A stretch of 10,532 nt of DNA from Chloroflexota bacterium (GCA_004298915.1 SCTE01000228.1:1-10532), one strand, 5' to 3'. Numbered from the stretch's first letter, positions 1 through 5,948 are shown. Translations and numbers: made by a program. The notes: generated from the sequence alone by a model not told the origin.

Positions 1-2
1 CG

Positions 3-284
3 TCCCTGCTCATCCTGACGAGCCTGAGCGACGGGCCGAAGCACGGCTACGCGATCATGCAGGACATCGAGGGCGGAACCGGCCGGCCGATGGGCGCGGG
101 CACGCTGTACGCGGCGCTCGCCCGCCTCGAGGAGGAGGGGCTCATCGAGGCGCTCGCACCGGTCGACCGACGTCGTCCCTACCGGCTCACGGCGGTCGGG
201 GCATCGACCCTGGCTGAGCAACTGCGCGGCCTCTCGGCGTTCGCCCTCAGGGGCCTCCGCCACCTCGGCGAGCAACAACCGTGA
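3..284 (+). CDS. PadR-family transcriptional regulator (5' end outside window)
   Basis: The frame is open from the first bases, so the start codon lies upstream of the window. The visible 93 residues begin SLLILTSLSDGPKHGYAIM and match the PadR winged-helix domain: the 'HGYAI' helix, the 'GAGTLYAALARLEEEGLIE' recognition helix and wing, then 'RRPYRLTAVG'. PadR proteins are cytoplasmic dimeric repressors, often of a linked membrane protein or transporter. A short C-terminal helix follows the wing, as in the short PadR subclass. The stop overlaps the GTG start of the next gene by four bases (GTGA), so the two are probably translationally coupled and the membrane protein is the likely regulatory partner. 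The ligand is unknown. Family assignment is secure; target assignment is inference from context. Confidence 0.9.
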   Translation, partial: SLLILTSLSDGPKHGYAIMQDIEGGTGRPMGAGTLYAALARLEEEGLIEALAPVDRRRPYRLTAVGASTLAEQLRGLSAFALRGLRHLGEQQP

Positions 285-1015
285 GGTCGCTCCTGGTCAG
301 CCTCTACCCGAGCCGCTGGCGGGAGCGCTACGGCGATGAATTCGAGGCCATCCTCGAAGAACGCGCGGTCGGTCCGTTCGATGTCGCGGACGTCCTGCTG
401 GGGGCGCTCGATGCACACCTCCGGTACAGGAGCACGGGCACCCAGCCCCGCTCGAGAAAGGCGGTTCCCATGTCACTTCGGATCGGCGGCATCGCGGCCA
501 TCGTTGGAGCACCGCTCTGGACGGCCGGATTCGTCGTCGCCAACGGCGTGGCGGGCCCGTTCGACTTGCGGATCGCAGGCGCGGCGCTGCTCATCGGCGC
601 CATTGCGCTCCTGGTCGCGCTCGTCGGTCTCAGCGCGTTCCAGGCGCGCACCCATCCGACCCTGGCCTGGCTCGCCTTCGCGGTCCCGGCATTCGGCACC
701 GTTGCGCTGATCGTCGACCTGGTCGGCATCACCTCGGGTCGCGGTCCGAGCGACCTGTTCTTCCTGGGGCTCCTCGCCTTCTTCGTCGGATCGCTGCTCT
801 TCGCGATCGCCACCTATCGGACAGCGGTCCTGTCGCGGCGCGCCGCGGGGCTGATCGCCATTGCGCCGGTCGTTGCGCTGGCCGGGGGCAGCGGTGGCGG
901 GTTCGCCGACATCCTCATCCTCGGCGGGCTGTCGTGCTTTGCCCTTGGCTGGATGGCACTTGGCGCCATGGCGATCCGCGCGGACCGCCGAGTCAGCTCC
1001 TGGAGCAGCACCTGA
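281..1015 (+). CDS. PadR-linked integral membrane protein with 'YPxxWRxRYGDE' prefix
   Basis: A 244-residue protein starting at GTG inside the stop of the preceding padR gene; the overlap decides the start, as no clear ribosome site precedes it. Residues 8-28 carry the motif YPSRWRERYGDEFEAILEE, a soluble amphipathic prefix common at the N-terminus of PadR-associated membrane proteins and some permeases. After a polar linker, about six hydrophobic segments follow (approximately 67-89, 97-119, 127-150, 158-179, 187-203, 208-232). No transporter, enzyme or ATPase motif is visible, so the function is unknown. Met64 (position 470) is preceded by a GGCGG-like sequence and could be an internal start giving only the membrane part. 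The gene at 1441-2349 has the same architecture and is probably a distant paralogue. Confidence 0.8.
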   Translation: MRSLLVSLYPSRWRERYGDEFEAILEERAVGPFDVADVLLGALDAHLRYRSTGTQPRSRKAVPMSLRIGGIAAIVGAPLWTAGFVVANGVAGPFDLRIAGAALLIGAIALLVALVGLSAFQARTHPTLAWLAFAVPAFGTVALIVDLVGITSGRGPSDLFFLGLLAFFVGSLLFAIATYRTAVLSRRAAGLIAIAPVVALAGGSGGGFADILILGGLSCFALGWMALGAMAIRADRRVSSWSST

Positions 1016-1074
1016 TCGAATCGCCTGCCTTGGCGGGGCGCAACGGCGTCGGGTCCGGGCGTCGAATATATCGC

Positions 1075-1102
1075 TTGACACTATATCAATGTCTGATAGA
1101 GT
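1075..1102 (+). promoter_or_regulatory. Sigma-70-type promoter of the second padR gene, probably leaderless
   Basis: A perfect TTGACA (1075-1080) is followed after 16 bases by TAGAGT (1097-1102), within a strikingly AT-rich patch for this GC-rich region. Transcription starting 6-8 bases after the -10 box would begin at about 1108-1110, and the GTG start codon is at 1109. No Shine-Dalgarno sequence lies upstream, so the mRNA is probably leaderless. The promoter separates the two PadR/membrane-protein pairs into independent transcripts. Confidence 0.7.
1084..1098. promoter_or_regulatory. Perfect dyad TATCA-N5-TGATA, candidate PadR operator
   Basis: TATCA (1084-1088) and TGATA (1094-1098) form a perfect inverted repeat with a five-base spacer, lying between the -35 and -10 boxes and touching the latter. 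A direct TATATC copy occurs at 1067-1072, in phase with the one at 1082-1087 (15 bases apart). PadR proteins usually bind AT-rich dyads overlapping their own promoters, so autorepression by the gene at 1109 is the natural inference. Binding is not demonstrated. Confidence 0.55.
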
Positions 1103-1108
1103 GGCGCC

Positions 1109-1462
1109 GTGACCACTGCAGATCAGCCCCGCGCCACGCCCCCGCTGTCACGGACCGCCATCCACGTCCTGCTGGCGATCGGGCCCGAGGAGCGCCACGG
1201 CTACGCGATCATGAGCGAGATCTCGCGCATGACGGACGGCGCGGTCCGGCTTGGGCCCGGTGGCATCTACACAACAATCAGGAAGCTGCTCGATGACGGG
1301 CTCATCGAGGAGAGTGACGAGCGGCCCGATACAGAGCTCGATGATGCGCGTCGTCGCTACTACCGCCTGTCGTCGCTCGGCCGCGCCGTGGCGGCGTCCG
1401 AGGTGCGTCGACTGAACACGCTCGTCGAAGCGGCACGGCCATGGGCGCTCGAAGCCCGCTGA
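1109..1462 (+). CDS. PadR-family transcriptional regulator
   Basis: A 117-residue protein of normal length for a short PadR regulator. The winged helix covers about residues 14-85, with 'ERHGYAIMSEISRMT', the recognition segment 'LGPGGIYTTIRKLLDDGLIE' and the wing 'ARRRYYRLSSLGRAVAASE'; a C-terminal helix completes the dimer interface. It starts at GTG with no ribosome-binding site, directly at the predicted transcription start. Its stop (1460-1462) lies inside the next reading frame, which opens at 1441, so it is coupled to a membrane-protein gene exactly as the first PadR of the window is. An overlapping dyad in its promoter suggests self-repression. Ligand unknown. Confidence 0.92.
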   Translation: MTTADQPRATPPLSRTAIHVLLAIGPEERHGYAIMSEISRMTDGAVRLGPGGIYTTIRKLLDDGLIEESDERPDTELDDARRRYYRLSSLGRAVAASEVRRLNTLVEAARPWALEAR

Positions 1463-2349
1463 GCCAGTCACCCGGATCGGGTGCCGATCGCCGGGACCTG
1501 GATCGCGGGGGTCGGGGCCACCCGGGCCGCGCGGGCGGCGGCGAGCGCTTCTACCGCGCGCTCCTGCGCGCGTATCCGGAACCGTTCCGCGTTCGTTTCG
1601 CGGACGAGATGGTGCAGCTGTTCTCGGATCAGATGCGTGACGCGCGCGAGGCCGATGCCCGATCGGGCGTCGCCCGCACGTGGTTCCGGATCCTCGGGGA
1701 CCTCGCGGTGACCTCGATCGAGGAGCACACACGGGAGGATCGACCGATGGCCCATTCGCTGGCCGAACCACCATCGCCGTTGACCCGGATCCTTGGCGTC
1801 CTCGGAATCCTGGGTGGGCTCCTCATCGTCGCGGCGTTCGTTCCCTGGATCCCATGGGGAACGCTCGACAACTTCAACCTGCGGCTGACCGCGTTCAACC
1901 TCGGCGCGATCGCCATCGTTCTTGCCACGTATCCACGGCAGTCGGCCGACTCCCCGCGGCTCGCCCTCGTCGGTGCCGTGCCCGCGGTCCTTGCCAACGC
2001 GTGGTATCTCGTCATGGTCCTCCGCGTCGTCTCGCTGCCCGGAGACCCCGGACCCGGCGACTACGGCTTCTGGTTCGATGTCGCCGCGAGCGCGATGTGG
2101 CTGGGCGACGCCTGGTTCGGGTTCGTCCTGGCGAGGATCGGCGGCGGAAGTCGCGTGATTGCCCTCGCCCTCGGAATCGGATCGGTCCTTGCGTGGGGCG
2201 GCCTGAGCCGGTTCGGTCTCGTGTCAGGCGATGCGGGCGCGATCTTCGGGCCGCTCTCGCTGCTCGGGATTGGCCTGAACGGGCTGGCCTGGATCGCGCT
2301 CGGCATCGGCGTGGTCCGGGGCCGTCGGAGACCTGCTGCCACTGCATAG
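1441..2349 (+). CDS. PadR-linked integral membrane protein with 'YPxxFRxRFxxEM' prefix
   Basis: A 302-residue protein. The first ATG at 1441 overlaps the end of padR by 22 bases; the first 35 residues are Gly/Arg/Ser-rich and may not be native, but no other in-frame ATG/GTG/TTG precedes the conserved segment. Residues 37-70 contain the motif FYRALLRAYPEPFRVRFADE and the following 'MVQLFSDQMRDA', the same class of soluble prefix as in the gene at 281. About six hydrophobic segments follow (approximately 117-137, 147-164, 173-196, 210-232, 238-257, 265-293). No catalytic or transport motif is recognised. A strong internal Shine-Dalgarno (1733-1738) precedes Met103 at 1747, at the junction between prefix and membrane part. 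It is probably controlled by the upstream PadR. Function unknown. Confidence 0.8.
   Translation: MGARSPLSQSPGSGADRRDLDRGGRGHPGRAGGGERFYRALLRAYPEPFRVRFADEMVQLFSDQMRDAREADARSGVARTWFRILGDLAVTSIEEHTREDRPMAHSLAEPPSPLTRILGVLGILGGLLIVAAFVPWIPWGTLDNFNLRLTAFNLGAIAIVLATYPRQSADSPRLALVGAVPAVLANAWYLVMVLRVVSLPGDPGPGDYGFWFDVAASAMWLGDAWFGFVLARIGGGSRVIALALGIGSVLAWGGLSRFGLVSGDAGAIFGPLSLLGIGLNGLAWIALGIGVVRGRRRPAATA
1733..1749 (+). promoter_or_regulatory. Internal Shine-Dalgarno plus in-frame ATG
   Basis: GGGAGG (1733-1738) lies eight bases before an in-frame ATG (1747-1749) inside the membrane-protein gene. This is a stronger initiation signal than at the 5' start of that gene. It would yield a 200-residue protein consisting only of the membrane helices. 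It could mark the true start with the upstream part translated separately or not at all, or a second product. Confidence 0.4.
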
Positions 2350-2378
2350 GCCACGGCATCCGTGCCGCGCCACGATCG
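2350..2378. terminator. Convergent intergenic hairpin, possible weak bidirectional terminator
   Basis: Only 29 bases separate the + strand membrane-protein stop from the - strand paaD stop. They contain CACGG-CAT-CCGTG (2352-2364), which can alternatively pair as CGGCA-TCCG-TGCCG (2354-2367). There is no T-tract, so an intrinsic terminator is only suggested by position. Confidence 0.3.
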
Positions 2379-2924
2379 TCAGACCGGCTTGAAGGCCTCG
2401 AACGGTTGGCGGCAATCGCGGCAGTAGAACAGCGATCGGCATTGCGTCGGGCCGAACGCGCTGTCCATGGCGACCCGCGCTGATCGGCAGTAGGGGCACC
2501 GAACCTCGCCCGGACCGGCCGGCGGGGCAAATCCGGAAGCCGCCAGGCGCTCGCGGCCGAACGGGCTGATCCGGTCCGATGTCCACGGCACGCGGAACGT
2601 GAACTCGGCGCGGACCGGGATCCCGAGCGGGGCCAGGGCATCGAAGACCGAATCGCGAATGAGCTGCTGGGCCGGACAGCCGACGAACGTCGGCAGGAGC
2701 TCGATGGCGATGTGGTCGTGACGAACCTCGATGGCCTCGACCATCCCGAGATCCACGATCGAGACGGTCGGGATCTCCGGATCGGCAACGCCGCGGAGCA
2801 GATCGCGCACGTCATCGGCGCTGATGCGCCGAGTTGGATATCGCCGCGGGGAGCGCCGGGCCGGCGAAGCCACGCCGCCCGCCGGCCGGGCCGGCTCTGT
2901 CACGCCGGCCTTCGTTGTCACCAT
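2379..2924 (-). CDS. paaD: Phenylacetyl-CoA epoxidase accessory subunit PaaD
   Basis: A 181-residue cytoplasmic protein. Residues about 35-110 form the MIP18/DUF59-type domain (DPEIP at 49-52, VSIVDLGMV at 54-62, FVGCPA around Cys83). The C-terminus carries the zinc-type cysteine pairs CPYC (143-146) and CRDC (168-171) with the PaaD-typical ending 'QPFEAFKPV'. PaaD is required for activity of the PaaABC(E) epoxidase and is thought to help iron-sulfur or metal centre assembly. The ATG at 2924 is chosen because it overlaps the paaC stop by seven bases, like the other operon junctions; an ATG at 2975, behind a GAGG, would add 17 residues and sit 58 bases inside paaC. The first 34 residues are basic and Pro/Ala-rich, somewhat longer than usual. 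It is the last gene of the operon; no paaE follows. Confidence 0.9.
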   Translation of the reverse strand: MVTTKAGVTEPARPAGGVASPARRSPRRYPTRRISADDVRDLLRGVADPEIPTVSIVDLGMVEAIEVRHDHIAIELLPTFVGCPAQQLIRDSVFDALAPLGIPVRAEFTFRVPWTSDRISPFGRERLAASGFAPPAGPGEVRCPYCRSARVAMDSAFGPTQCRSLFYCRDCRQPFEAFKPV

Positions 2925-3697
2925 GTTGCGCCGGGTTCCGAACGACGGACCGAGGTGAACTCGCCCCACAACCATCGGAAGGCCTCGCCGTGCTCGGCTC
3001 GGGCTGGCCTAGCCTCGGTGTTCGCGAGGTTGAGGGTGATCCCGAGCGGGCCGAGGATCGCGGCGACGTCCGCCCGCCACGCTGATGCGGCGTCCGCCAT
3101 CGGGCGCGTCAGGATCCCCGCGCCGATGAGCGCCGACTCCCCGTCGGGCGACGCCAGGACGGAGCCGGCGTCCGGTGCGAGGGCCTCGAGCGCGTCGAGG
3201 AATCGGGACCGGGCCTCCCCGCCACCGTTTGCCAGCCGCTCGGCCCAGAGCGTCACGTGCATCACGTGATAGCGCTCCTCGCGGCGGATCTTGGCGACGA
3301 GGTCGGCGAGCGGCGGCCAGCCCTCGCCGACCGAGGCGAGCCGTGCTGCATCCGCGGTGTCGTACAGGAATCGCCGCGCGATCGTCGTGGCCCAGTCGCC
3401 GCGCCCGTGGTCGAGCAGTCGCGCGTGACGGTACGCCTCGGGCTCGCGATCGTAGGCAAGCGCATCGGCGTCGTGCCCGTCGGCGCGCAGGTCCGCGAGG
3501 AGCTCGTAGAGCGCCCGCGCATGCCCGAGCTCGTCCTGGGCGAGCGAACTCATCGCGACGTCCTCCTCGAGGATCGGGGCGATGCCGGTCCACTCCGAAT
3601 CGGAGAAGCCGATCACGAACTCGTCGTCGGCCATCGACAGCAGGAAGTCGGCCAGGGCCGCCGAGACCCGCGGCTCGAACGTGACGGCGGGTGTCAC
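2918..3697 (-). CDS. paaC: Phenylacetyl-CoA epoxidase structural subunit PaaC
   Basis: A 259-residue ferritin-like helical protein, close to the family's usual length of about 250. PaaC pairs with PaaA in the soluble epoxidase that converts phenylacetyl-CoA to the ring 1,2-epoxide. Diagnostic segments are 'DDEFVIGFSDSEWTG' (24-38), 'LEEDVAMSSLAQDELGHARA' (43-62) and 'REERYHVMHVTLW' (139-151). In the textbook enzyme PaaC has lost its metal ligands, but here E26, E57, H60, D113, E141 and H144 are spaced like a full diiron ligand set; see findings. The GTG start at 3697 overlaps the paaB stop by four bases (GTGA), and the gene overlaps paaD downstream. It is distinguished from PaaA by length and by the shorter helical core. 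Confidence 0.92.
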   Translation of the reverse strand: MTPAVTFEPRVSAALADFLLSMADDEFVIGFSDSEWTGIAPILEEDVAMSSLAQDELGHARALYELLADLRADGHDADALAYDREPEAYRHARLLDHGRGDWATTIARRFLYDTADAARLASVGEGWPPLADLVAKIRREERYHVMHVTLWAERLANGGGEARSRFLDALEALAPDAGSVLASPDGESALIGAGILTRPMADAASAWRADVAAILGPLGITLNLANTEARPARAEHGEAFRWLWGEFTSVRRSEPGATW

Positions 3698-4107
3698 TCG
3701 CGGGCCCTGGGCTTCGAGGTACCCGCCCGGTCGCGGGCGGCGGCCAGCTTGTCCCGCATGACGTAGCCACCCGGCTTCTTGAACGAGCGGTCGAGCGGTG
3801 GCTGGAGGAGGTCGAGGTCATCGAGGACCCCGATGTCGGCGCGGCGAACAACCCACAGGCGAACGCTCTCGCCGCGGCGGCTGAACATCTCGCGGGCGTA
3901 GTGCAGCGCGAGTTCGCGATCAGGGGCCATCACGTTGCCACCGTGGCGCATCGGATCGCCATCCTTCTCCTGGCGGAAGACCTCCCAGGCTTCGAGGGTG
4001 CCGGACCGAGCCGCGCCCGGCGCATCGCCACTCGAGCCGCCTTCGGGCTCGGGCGCACCGACATTCGGGTCGCCCTCGTCGATCATCCGGTCGCCGTTTT
4101 CGGTCAT
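3694..4107 (-). CDS. paaB: Phenylacetyl-CoA epoxidase bridging subunit PaaB
   Basis: A 137-residue protein. The conserved PaaB core spans residues about 38-112: LEAWEVFRQEKDG, 'MRHGGNVMAPDRELALHYAREMF', 'RRGESVRLWVV' and 'LDRSFKKPGGYVMR'. PaaB is a small non-catalytic subunit that bridges PaaAC heterodimers in the epoxidase. The usual length is about 95 residues; the excess here is mainly a 37-residue acidic, Gly/Pro-rich N-terminus, probably disordered. The ATG at 4107 overlaps the paaA stop by four bases (ATGA) and has GAGG a few bases upstream, which supports this start; Met8 is an alternative with little effect. It ends in a four-base overlap with paaC. Confidence 0.92.
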   Translation of the reverse strand: MTENGDRMIDEGDPNVGAPEPEGGSSGDAPGAARSGTLEAWEVFRQEKDGDPMRHGGNVMAPDRELALHYAREMFSRRGESVRLWVVRRADIGVLDDLDLLQPPLDRSFKKPGGYVMRDKLAAARDRAGTSKPRARE

Positions 4108-5093
4108 GCCGCCGACCTCGGCTCGGACAGGATCGCGTCACGAACCCAGGCGGTCGCGGCCCGATTCAGGCGTCGGAACTCCAGCCGCTCCTCGGACATC
4201 GGCCCGTGGTTGGTCACAACGGTTCGGAGTTCCGCCCAATCCGGGTCGGCATAGCGCCACTCGCCGGTCGCCTCGTCGAATGCCAACTCGCGGTCAGGAA
4301 TGACCAGCCCGAGCTCGAGGATTCGCGGCACGTAGATCGTCAGGAACTCCTGGCGGAGCTCCTCCGAGGTCTTCGCCTTGATCCGCCAATGCAGGTCGCG
4401 ATCCTTCGTTCGGTCGCTCCGCGGACCGTGCATCTGCATCAGGGGGCCCCACCATCGATCGAGGGCTTCCTGGACCATCGCCCGCTGCGTGTCCGTGCCG
4501 GTCATGAGCGTCACAACGACATCGCGACCGTGCATGATGTGGACCGATTCCTCCCAGCAGATCTTCTGCATCGTCCGGGCATACGGCCCGTACGAGGAGT
4601 CGCGGAGAGCCTGCTGGGCGACGATCGCCGCGGCGTCCACGAGCCAGGCGATGATCCCGATGTCGGCCCAGGTCTTCGTCGGGTAGTGGAAGACGTTGTG
4701 GAACTTCGTCTTGCCGGCGAGCAGGTCATCGAACATCGCCTCGCGCGGCTTGCCGAGGTCCTCGGCGACGCGATACAGGAGCTGCGCGTGCCCGACCTCG
4801 TCCTGGACCTTGGCGGTAAGGGCCAGCTTCCGGCGGAGCGTCGGGGCCCGCATGATCCACTCCCGCTCGGGCAGGACGCCCATCAACTCCGAGTTTGCAT
4901 GCATCTCGACGAAGCGCAGGACCGCCGTTCGATATTCGTCCGGCATCCAGTCGTTGGGCTCGATCTTGCCGCCGGCCAGGACGTGCGACTCGAACAGCTC
5001 GAACCGTTCGTCGTGCGGCAGGTCGTCGTTCCATGGCCGCGCCCCCGGGTCCGTCGGCGCGAGGATGGGATCGAGGGCGAGTGGATCGGTCAT
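4104..5093 (-). CDS. paaA: Phenylacetyl-CoA epoxidase catalytic subunit PaaA
   Basis: A 329-residue diiron oxygenase subunit that epoxidises the aromatic ring of phenylacetyl-CoA with O2, the committed step of aerobic phenylacetate degradation. The expected ligand set is complete: E69 in 'HANSELMG', E99 and H102 in 'VQDEVGHAQ', D153 in 'WLVDAA', and E182 and H185 in 'CWEESVHIMHG'; this spacing equals that recalled for E. coli PaaA, shifted by 27 residues. Other hallmarks are 'LPEREWIMRAPTLRRK' and 'DPDWAEL' near the C-terminus. The ATG at 5093 is preceded by AGGGAG at a seven-base spacing and overlaps the paaR stop by four bases. Nothing suggests damage; it should be functional if electrons are supplied by a reductase encoded elsewhere. 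Confidence 0.96.
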   Translation of the reverse strand: MTDPLALDPILAPTDPGARPWNDDLPHDERFELFESHVLAGGKIEPNDWMPDEYRTAVLRFVEMHANSELMGVLPEREWIMRAPTLRRKLALTAKVQDEVGHAQLLYRVAEDLGKPREAMFDDLLAGKTKFHNVFHYPTKTWADIGIIAWLVDAAAIVAQQALRDSSYGPYARTMQKICWEESVHIMHGRDVVVTLMTGTDTQRAMVQEALDRWWGPLMQMHGPRSDRTKDRDLHWRIKAKTSEELRQEFLTIYVPRILELGLVIPDRELAFDEATGEWRYADPDWAELRTVVTNHGPMSEERLEFRRLNRAATAWVRDAILSEPRSAA

Positions 5094-5671
5094 CGGTCGG
5101 CTCCCTGAACGAGGCGCAAGGCGAAATCCGCGAAATGGTCGGCGATCCGATCCGGCCCGAGGCGACCCGCGGGGTCGAACCAGCCTGGGATGCCGTTGAG
5201 CATCGAAAGGATGGCCGTGGCAGCGAGCCCGGCATCGGTCATTGCGAAGGCCCCGGTCGCCATGCCGTCCTCGATGACCGCGCGGAATCGACGCTCATAG
5301 GCGTCGCGTCGGGCAAGGATCGCGGCTCGGCGATCGTCCCCGAGGGCGCGCCACTCGTGCACGAACACGCCGGCCGCACCGGCATCCGCAACGATCACGC
5401 CGACGTGGGCTCGCACAAGGGCAGCGAGGCGGCTCGCAGGGTCGCCGCCTGGCCCCTTGGCCAGGTCAGCGGCCGTCTCGAACCGCGCGGCGGCGCGATC
5501 GACGATCGCCCAGAGGACATCCTCCTTGGAGGTGACATGGGCGTACAGGCTCGGCCCCTGGAGATCGAGGGCGCGAGCAATGTCCCGGACGCTCGTCGCG
5601 GCGTAGCCGTTGGCGCGGAACAGGTCCGAGGCGACATCCTCGATGGCGCGACGACGGGAGACTTCGACCAC
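5090..5671 (-). CDS. paaR: TetR-family repressor, PaaR-like, of the phenylacetate operon
   Basis: A 193-residue TetR regulator if started at GTG 5671. The N-terminal helix-turn-helix covers residues about 5-52, with 'AIEDVASDLFRANGYAATSV' and 'RDIARALDLQGPSLYAHVTS'; the rest is the variable all-helical ligand domain. An ATG at 5818 would add 49 unrelated residues and place the start upstream of the promoter and operator, so GTG 5671 is preferred. AAGGAG (5690-5685) lies 13 bases before it, a rather long spacing. The gene is first in the operon and overlaps paaA by four bases. An exact match to the PaaR operator consensus sits at its transcription start, so autoregulation with relief by phenylacetyl-CoA, as in Thermus PaaR, is likely but inferred. 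Confidence 0.85.
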   Translation of the reverse strand: MVEVSRRRAIEDVASDLFRANGYAATSVRDIARALDLQGPSLYAHVTSKEDVLWAIVDRAAARFETAADLAKGPGGDPASRLAALVRAHVGVIVADAGAAGVFVHEWRALGDDRRAAILARRDAYERRFRAVIEDGMATGAFAMTDAGLAATAILSMLNGIPGWFDPAGRLGPDRIADHFADFALRLVQGADR

Positions 5672-5695
5672 GAAGCGGGACGCGCTCCTTACGAA

Positions 5696-5709
5696 CGAAC
5701 GATCGTTAG
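5696..5709. promoter_or_regulatory. PaaR operator, CGAACGATCGTTAG
   Basis: CGAACGATCGTTAG matches, at every specified base, the pseudopalindromic PaaR consensus recalled from Thermus thermophilus (CNAACGNNCGTTNG). The core AACGATCGTT (5698-5707) is a perfect palindrome. It overlaps the transcription start predicted from the adjacent - strand promoter, an ideal repressing position. Confidence 0.8.
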
Positions 5710-5713
5710 GGAG

Positions 5714-5743
5714 ACGATAGGGCCCGCGAGCCGCCAATGTCAA
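5714..5743 (-). promoter_or_regulatory. Promoter of the paaRABCD operon
   Basis: On the - strand a perfect TTGACA (5743-5738) is followed after 18 bases by TATCGT (5719-5714). Transcription would start at about 5708-5706, inside the PaaR operator, leaving a leader of about 35 bases with AAGGAG before the GTG of paaR. Confidence 0.65.
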
Positions 5744-5787
5744 CAACCCGGCGAAAGCCGCGTGCGCCTGTTGCGTCGGGGCAGCGG

Positions 5788-5807
5788 GTCCGGGTCGGGC
5801 CCCGGAC
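5788..5807. other. Inverted repeat in the divergent intergenic region
   Basis: GTCCGGG and CCCGGAC form a perfect seven-base-pair stem with a six-base loop between the paa promoter and the ECF-type promoter. It is followed on the + strand by GACTTT, too short for a convincing terminator. It may insulate the two divergent units; function unproven. Confidence 0.3.
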
Positions 5808-5863
5808 GACTTTCCCATCCCGAGTCGGTAATCCGGGCGCCCTCCCCGCGTTCTGCAGACAGC

Positions 5864-5888
5864 GGAATCATCCGGGCCGCGTCACGTC
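5864..5888 (+). promoter_or_regulatory. ECF-sigma-type promoter upstream of the FN3-repeat gene
   Basis: GGAAT (5864-5868) and CGTC (5885-5888) are separated by exactly 16 bases, the classical arrangement of extracytoplasmic-function sigma promoters (GGAA(C/T)-N16-CGTC). Transcription would begin near 5893-5896, about 55 bases before the ATG at 5949. The cognate sigma is presumably the one encoded downstream at 7446. Confidence 0.5.
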
Positions 5889-5893
5889 GGCCC

Positions 5894-5924
5894 CGCGGTT
5901 ACTCGGCATCTCTGCCGAGCCGCG
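5894..5924 (+). promoter_or_regulatory. Leader hairpin upstream of the FN3-repeat gene
   Basis: CGCGG (5894-5898) pairs with CCGCG (5920-5924) and CTCGGCA (5902-5908) with TGCCGAG (5913-5919), closing a TCTC loop, with a three-base TTA bulge on the 5' side. Twelve base pairs of GC-rich stem at the very 5' end of the predicted transcript could stabilise the mRNA or regulate translation of the gene at 5949. No known riboswitch is recognised. Confidence 0.45.
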
Positions 5925-5948
5925 CGACACGGGGGAAGGGAAGCTGGA

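Noticed and set aside
5672..5818. Upstream extension of the TetR gene to ATG 5818
   Set aside because: It would place the start before the promoter and operator, and the added residues resemble no TetR N-terminus.
5881..5948. Possible c-di-AMP (ydaO-type) or c-di-GMP riboswitch, because of the bulged hairpin followed by a GGGGGA tract
   Set aside because: The other conserved blocks of those riboswitches are missing and there is too little room before the ATG at 5949.
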